This document shows positions 44,148 through 48,364 of a DNA stretch of 48,364 nt, one piece after another. Each line of letters begins with the position of its first letter. Position 1 is the stretch's first letter. A model generated the notes under the pieces. It was not told where the DNA came from. It saw only the letters and a program-made list of their open reading frames with translations, and searched no databases. Position numbers and translations under genes: made by a program. Location: assembly GCF_016316925.1 (NCBI RefSeq), contig NZ_JAEEGB010000045.1, positions 103,482-151,845 of the forward strand, in the 5' to 3' direction. The DNA is from Clostridium aciditolerans. Lineage in GTDB: Bacteria; Bacillota; Clostridia; Clostridiales; Clostridiaceae.

Positions 44148-45182
44148 ATGAATTTGATGGAAATTGTTAAAGCTTTACCTAAAACAGAATTGCATTGTCA
44201 TTTAGATGGCAGCATAAGGCCAGAAACTATATTTGATATTGCTGAAAAAGAAAATATTGAAATTCCAACAAAAGGATTATTAGAGTTTGAAAAGTGTGTG
44301 AAAATTCTTGGAGATTGTAATTCGTTAAAAGAGTACTTAGATAAATTTGATTTACCAATAAAAGTTATGCAAAAGCATGAACATATATATAGAATAACTT
44401 GCGAATTGTTAGAAGATCTTTCAAAACAAAATGTGAGATATATAGAAATAAGATTTGCACCATTTTTTCATACAAAACAAGGGATGTCAGCAGAAGAGGT
44501 TATAGAGACAGTTCTAAAGGGAATGAAGGATAGTAAGAAAAAATATGGAATAATGTCCAATTTAATAGTATGTGCCATGAGACATGAGGGCAGTGAAACA
44601 AGTAAGCAATTAGTAGAAATATCTAAAAGATATCTTAATAGGGGGATAGTTGCAGTAGACCTAGCAGGCAATGAACATGATTTTCCACCAGAACTTCATA
44701 AAGAAGCTTTTGATTTAGCTAATAGTTATGGATTTCACTGTACTATACATGCAGGCGAAACTGGTATACATGAGAATATAATAAAATCTATTGAGTTGCT
44801 GCATGCAGAAAGAATTGGCCATGGTGTATATGCATTTAAGGATGAAAATACAGTTAAATATCTAAAGGACAAGAAGATTCCTTTGGAAGTTTGCATAACC
44901 AGTAATGTAAATACAAAGGCTGTTAAGTCTTACAATGAACATCCAGTAAAGAACTATTTGAATGAAGGATTAGTTGTAACAATAAATACAGATAATATTA
45001 CTGTTTCAAATGTATCTATAATTGACGAATATAATTATTTAATAGAAGAGCAGGGATTTACGCTGCAGGATATATTAAAGGTAATAAAAAATGGAATAGA
45101 GGCTTCTTTTGCTTCTAAGGAAGAAAAGGTTATTTTAATAAAAGAATATGAGGATGCTTTACGAAAACTTAAACTTGCCTAG
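44148..45182 (+). CDS. add: Adenosine deaminase
   Basis: A 344-residue TIM-barrel enzyme converting adenosine to inosine and ammonia. Zinc and catalytic residues are visible: H16-C-H18 in [10 protein letters not shown]201-A-G-E204, H225 in RIGHG and D282 in NTDN. In many ADAs the last motif is TDD; here the residue after the zinc-binding Asp is Asn. AGAAGGACGGG precedes ATG. It is monocistronic with a clear terminator and acts in cytoplasmic purine salvage. Confidence 0.95.
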   Translation: MNLMEIVKALPKTELHCHLDGSIRPETIFDIAEKENIEIPTKGLLEFEKCVKILGDCNSLKEYLDKFDLPIKVMQKHEHIYRITCELLEDLSKQNVRYIEIRFAPFFHTKQGMSAEEVIETVLKGMKDSKKKYGIMSNLIVCAMRHEGSETSKQLVEISKRYLNRGIVAVDLAGNEHDFPPELHKEAFDLANSYGFHCTIHAGETGIHENIIKSIELLHAERIGHGVYAFKDENTVKYLKDKKIPLEVCITSNVNTKAVKSYNEHPVKNYLNEGLVVTINTDNITVSNVSIIDEYNYLIEEQGFTLQDILKVIKNGIEASFASKEEKVILIKEYEDALRKLKLA

Positions 45183-45189
45183 GCATCGG

Positions 45190-45236
45190 ACAAAAACTGT
45201 TGATGGTATTATAAAATATCATCAACAGTTTTATTT
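45190..45236 (+). terminator. Terminator of add
   Basis: AAAACTGTTGATG and CATCAACAGTTTT form a perfect 13-bp stem (45193-45232) ending in T-rich sequence. Confidence 0.9.
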
Positions 45237-45311
45237 ATATGAAAAGAAAATCTTTGCTTAAAAACAAAACATTAATTTGAATATATATAAGTATATTATA
45301 GTATAAGCAAT

Positions 45312-45341
45312 TTTGTTAAAGTAATATATTACTTTAACAAA
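45312..45341. promoter_or_regulatory. Perfect 30-bp palindrome upstream of the YitT-family gene
   Basis: TTTGTTAAAGTAATA is followed at once by its exact reverse complement. There is no T run after it, so it looks more like an operator than a terminator. It ends 50 bases before the ATG at 45392. Confidence 0.5.
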
Positions 45342-45391
45342 GAATAAAAAAGCACCATATAATATTAATGAGTAAGTAAGGGAGGTAATAT

Positions 45392-46249
45392 ATGACAGAA
45401 AAGCATAATAAGCATTTTAAATTAATAAGTAGAATTTTTTTTATGATGTTAGGAGCTACTTTAGTATCAGTTGGCTTAGAAATGTTTCTCATACCAAATA
45501 ATATAATAGATGGAGGAATAACGGGTATCTCGATTATTTTAAATTATTTAACCAAAATTCCTTTAGGAGTATATATTTTTATATTGAATACCCCTTTCTT
45601 GTTAATAGGATATAAACAAATCGGAAAAACCTTTGCGGTTTCCACGCTATTTTCAGTAACTATGTTATCAATTGGAGTGACAGTTTTTCAACCTATAGAT
45701 AGTATAACTCAGGATGTATTATTGGCTTCTGTTTTTGGAGGTATAATAGTAGGAGCTGGTGTTGGACTGATAATACGAAATGGTGGTTCATTAGATGGAA
45801 CAGAAATTGTAGCTATTATAATGGATAAAAGCTCATCATTTTCTATTGGAGAAATAGTAATGTGTTTCAACTTATTTATACTAAGTAGTGCGGGTTTTGT
45901 CTTTGGATGGGATAGAGCTATGTATTCACTAATAGCATACTTTATTGCATTTAAGGTTATTGATATTACTGTTGAAGGGTTAGATGAATCAAAGGCTGTT
46001 TTTATTGTATCAGAAAAATATACAGATATAACTGAGGCTATAATGGCCAGGCTTGGTAGAGGCGTCACTCTGCTTAAAGGTAAAGGAGCATATATGGGCA
46101 GGCCGACAAATGTAATATATGTTGTAGTAACACGTCTAGAGATATCAAAATTGAAATCAATTGTGCATGGCTTTGATGAAAATGCTCTTGTTACTATTGG
46201 GAGTGTAGAAGTATCAGGGAAAATACACAGAAAACGAGCTATTCATTAA
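45392..46249 (+). CDS. YitT-family membrane protein (YitT/DUF161 + DUF2179)
   Basis: A 285-residue protein with about six membrane helices. It has the YitT pattern MFLIPNNIIDGGITGISIIL near residue 30, then IVGAGVGLIIRNGGSLDGTEI (about 118-138) and GWDRAMYSLIAYFIAFKVID. The cytoplasmic C-terminal DUF2179 domain (about 200-280) has KGAYMGRPTNVIYVVVTRLE and HGFDENALVTI. The family is widespread in Firmicutes; its transport role is not established. GGGAGG precedes ATG. Confidence 0.9.
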   Translation: MTEKHNKHFKLISRIFFMMLGATLVSVGLEMFLIPNNIIDGGITGISIILNYLTKIPLGVYIFILNTPFLLIGYKQIGKTFAVSTLFSVTMLSIGVTVFQPIDSITQDVLLASVFGGIIVGAGVGLIIRNGGSLDGTEIVAIIMDKSSSFSIGEIVMCFNLFILSSAGFVFGWDRAMYSLIAYFIAFKVIDITVEGLDESKAVFIVSEKYTDITEAIMARLGRGVTLLKGKGAYMGRPTNVIYVVVTRLEISKLKSIVHGFDENALVTIGSVEVSGKIHRKRAIH

Positions 46250-46260
46250 AGAAAAGCACA

Positions 46261-46325
46261 ATATAGGAAAGGGAATATAAATAAGTTTTATTTTTATTAG
46301 TATATTTACATTCCCTTTCCTATAT
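46261..46325. terminator. Long hairpin downstream of the YitT-family gene
   Basis: Two 23-bp arms (46261-46283 and 46303-46325) are complementary except for one mismatch, with a T-rich loop. No T run follows on either strand beyond AT-rich sequence. It may act as a transcription end or RNA-protecting stem. Confidence 0.5.
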
Positions 46326-46477
46326 AAATTTAAAACCTATATAATAACTATTAAAGTTTAATTAATTATGATAAAAGCTGGCTAACATAATTTAATTCTA
46401 TTACTAAATGTTTAAAAATGATACATTATATGTTAATATTTATACATAAGAATATATAATGAACTGAGGGGATAGAA

Positions 46478-46750
46478 ATGCTTAAAAACTATATGGAGGA
46501 TGTTGTTGATCATCTAATACCAAATGTTTTAAATCGATGTAACAATATATGTAAATGTGAATTGTGTATTGAAGATATAAAGGCCGTGACATTAAATAAT
46601 TTAAAGCCTATGTATATTGTAACTGAGAAAGGAAATATATATGCTAAAGTCAACGAACTTAAAGCACAGTTTATGACTGATGCAATTACAGAATTAGTGA
46701 GAGCAATAGAAATAGTTTCAAAAAATCCAAGACATAGTGTAGAAGATTAA
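46478..46750 (+). CDS. comFB: ComFB-family protein
   Basis: A 90-residue soluble protein with the ComFB pattern NYMEDVVDHLIPNVL, then C-N-N-I-C-K-C-E-L-C-I-E-D-I-K-A, L-N-N-L-K-P-M-Y-I-V-T-E-K-G and a helical end. Three to four Cys suggest a metal site. In Bacillus comFB lies in the comF operon, and other members have been tied to cyclic-dinucleotide signalling. Here it is alone, away from comFA/comFC, so competence need not be its role. GAGGGGAT precedes ATG. Confidence 0.88.
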   Translation: MLKNYMEDVVDHLIPNVLNRCNNICKCELCIEDIKAVTLNNLKPMYIVTEKGNIYAKVNELKAQFMTDAITELVRAIEIVSKNPRHSVED

Positions 46751-46800
46751 AAGTTCAAAAATTAATTTATTTAATTATTATACATTGGATAAGAATTATC

Positions 46801-46840
46801 CAAGATTCAGATAGGTTGCAGATCCCAATCTGAATCTAAG
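46801..46840. terminator. Hairpin after comFB
   Basis: AGATTCAGAT (46803-46812) and ATCTGAATCT (46828-46837) form a perfect 10-bp stem. The rest of the 366-base gap 46751-47116 holds the palindromes described separately and no coding frame. Confidence 0.55.
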
Positions 46841-46938
46841 AAATTCTTTATAAAATAAAAACTTAGTGTGTTCATTTATATATTAAGCATTTTTTATGCC
46901 AACTATAAAAGTGGCATTTTAGGTCAAGTTATCTGCTT

Positions 46939-47058
46939 ATATTTATCATAATGATAAACAGAATTTATTGAAATTGATAGTGTGTTCTATGATATATTAT
47001 TAAAGTAATAGTTTATGCTATTTATCAAAGTGATAAAATTTTATCACTTTGATAAATA
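46939..47058. repeat. Three copies of a TTTATCA-N3-TGATAAA dyad, two forming a 40-bp perfect palindrome
   Basis: TTTATCATAATGATAAA occurs near 46939, TTTATCAAAGTGATAAA at 47021 and TTTATCACTTTGATAAA at 47040-47056. The last two together form a perfect 40-bp palindrome (47019-47058). The position is between convergent genes, so these may be protein sites or a strong RNA stem. Confidence 0.6.
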
Positions 47059-47116
47059 ACTTTAAAGCATCAAATAAAGTGAAGCGTAGAATCAGCTATT
47101 CACTCTAATAAAATCA

Positions 47117-48364
47117 TTATTTATTTAGTCTTAAAGCAATGATTGACCAGAAATCACTATTTTCTAGACCTAACCTCCACATTGCTGCTCCAGATAAATC
47201 GCAATTATTTACAATATCTAATTTGTAACCGATGCTTGTACTATTTTCAAACCAAACTGTGTGATAGACACCTGAGTTATCGGTGTAGTTAAAGTAAGGG
47301 CTTTTAGAAGTTGAGTCCCATTTTACAGTAGAATTATATTTTGCAGCTATGTCATATGCCTGTTGTATGCTATATGCATCTGCTTTTTTTCCTGTGGATG
47401 TCCAATCGTATGCATAGGAAGCTATGCCAACCATTATTTTATCCTTTGGAACAACGGTAAGAGTGTAGTTTACTACATTCTGTACCCAATTTATAGATGC
47501 TATGGGACCAGGTGTTCCACCGGACCAATGCTCATCATATGTCATAAGTATGATCTTATCCGAATACTTAGCAATTTCAGCATAATCAAAAGCACCAGCC
47601 CAGTTATCATTAAGACTATCTCTAGTTTTAGCTGGGACTGATATTGTTACTTCAAAGCCCTGAGAATGAAGAACATTATAAAGTTCTTTCATAAAAGTAG
47701 AAAGATAGGTCCTGTCATCATAATAGACTCCTTCTAGGTCTATGTTAACGCCTTTATAGTTATTCGCAACTAACACATTAAGTATGTTATTAATCAGCTT
47801 ATTTCTATTACTGCTGTTTTCAAGCATACTTTTTGCTATATCTCCATCAAAATTATTAGTTATCATAGCTAAAGTTGAGATTTTATTTTTAGAAGCATAA
47901 TTTAATTGATCTACCGGTATGTCGCCGCTTAAGTTTCCGTATCCATCAGTATCAAAGGTATCTGTTGCTATTTCATCTATTAGGTCAGAATTACTTATCA
48001 GTGAATTATAGGAAGCATTATCTCCAGGATAATAATATGTACTATAGCCTAAAAGGCTTTTAGATGGTTTAAGTATTCTTTCTGCTAAGGAATCAGGTAT
48101 AATAGAGGTTCCACCAAGGAGTTTAATGAAGGAAATAGACTCACTATTAGAATCAATTATAGATTTACCTCTATAGTAGGAACCATCCGTTAATAGGATT
48201 GGAGCAGAATTTTTTGCAGCTGCAGAGGATCCACTTAATGCATCAGGAAAATTCTCACCATTTGCAAAATAAATGTTATTAAAATTTATGTCCTTTGAAA
48301 ATTCGTTTAAAATTGCTGCATTAGTGCTATATCTGTCAATTCCACTTAATCGTTTTACATTTTC
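47117..48364 (-). CDS. Cell-wall-binding repeat 2 + GH18 glycoside hydrolase (5' truncated by window edge)
   Basis: The frame is open to the right edge, so the N-terminus is missing; the ATG at 47866 is internal. The visible 415 codons start in a cell-wall-binding repeat 2 (CWB2) domain, with RLSGIDRYSTNAAI, YFANGENFPDALSGSSAAA, APILLT and LLGGTS. About residues 150-415 form a glycoside hydrolase 18 barrel with YKGVNIDLEGVYYDD (the D-x-x-D-x-D-x-E strand, catalytic Glu), YSDKIILMTYDEHW and a final AAMWRLGLE. It resembles spore or cell-wall N-acetylglucosaminidases, anchored to the wall by CWB2 repeats. It is probably secreted, though the signal peptide is out of view. Confidence 0.88.
   Translation of the reverse strand, partial: ENVKRLSGIDRYSTNAAILNEFSKDINFNNIYFANGENFPDALSGSSAAAKNSAPILLTDGSYYRGKSIIDSNSESISFIKLLGGTSIIPDSLAERILKPSKSLLGYSTYYYPGDNASYNSLISNSDLIDEIATDTFDTDGYGNLSGDIPVDQLNYASKNKISTLAMITNNFDGDIAKSMLENSSNRNKLINNILNVLVANNYKGVNIDLEGVYYDDRTYLSTFMKELYNVLHSQGFEVTISVPAKTRDSLNDNWAGAFDYAEIAKYSDKIILMTYDEHWSGGTPGPIASINWVQNVVNYTLTVVPKDKIMVGIASYAYDWTSTGKKADAYSIQQAYDIAAKYNSTVKWDSTSKSPYFNYTDNSGVYHTVWFENSTSIGYKLDIVNNCDLSGAAMWRLGLENSDFWSIIALRLNK

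Overview
The window looks like a chromosomal segment of a low-GC, anaerobic, spore-forming member of the Clostridia, most likely Clostridium sensu stricto. The reasons are the very AT-rich DNA, strong GGAGG ribosome binding sites, clostridial families (DUF4317, DUF2935, CsxC-like spore-surface proteins, cell-wall-binding repeat 2, DUF2680), a bifunctional AdhE, and siroheme-type reductases with ferredoxin domains. I cannot name a species. No tRNA, rRNA, CRISPR array, prophage or transposase gene was seen.

Layout. 1-4.4 kb: end of a secreted repeat/Ig-like protein, a YhhN-like membrane protein, two zinc-ribbon membrane proteins, a small acidic protein and a DUF4317 protein. 4.4-8.8 kb (minus strand): a probable spore-surface cluster. 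It holds two CsxC-like paralogues, one with about 20 copies of a 24-bp/8-residue acidic-His repeat, a DUF3298-type gene broken at an A9 tract, and an Asn/Thr-rich protein. 9.0-10.7 kb: a TcyP-like symporter behind a T-box leader. 10.9-15 kb: a TPR protein, a two-component system and a secreted DUF2680 protein.

15.1-25.8 kb is a sulfur island. It contains a TusA protein, a divergent LysR regulator, an operon of two half-size YeeE/YedE membrane proteins flanking a second TusA plus a thioredoxin-reductase-like flavoprotein, two sulfite-reductase-like siroheme proteins, a CoA-disulfide reductase-rhodanese fusion, and a membrane polyferredoxin. The polyferredoxin lies behind a perfect sigma-A promoter and a CsoR/CstR-like operator. 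Together these suggest uptake of thiosulfate-like sulfur, persulfide relay through TusA, and reduction towards sulfide or thiol. The island is interrupted by a 563-bp inverted-repeat element next to a decayed second polyferredoxin gene.

25.9-34 kb: cell-surface and envelope proteins (Ig-like, M23 peptidase), a YnfA-type protein, a DUF2935 protein, and an operon of a coiled-coil protein, a GrpE-like protein and a membrane-anchored TPR protein. 34.5-37.5 kb: a flavodoxin-type oxidoreductase operon ending in a LytTR regulator and a membrane partner. 37.5-48.4 kb: LysR plus ferredoxin-nitroreductase, adhE, a BusR-like regulator, a MetH-activation-like protein, adenosine deaminase, a YitT protein, ComFB, and a truncated cell-wall-binding GH18 protein at the right edge.

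The most interesting unexplained signals are four. First, 11-bp-spaced TTCACA/TTCATA repeats occur at four upstream regions, two of them exactly 15 bp from a good -10, suggesting an OmpR-type regulon that may belong to the two-component system here. Second, there is a family of long inverted-repeat elements, one of which supplies the stop codon of the sensor kinase gene. Third, the A9 frameshift in the spore cluster could be a slippery site. Fourth, the BusR-like gene has a hairpin between its Shine-Dalgarno and its start codon.
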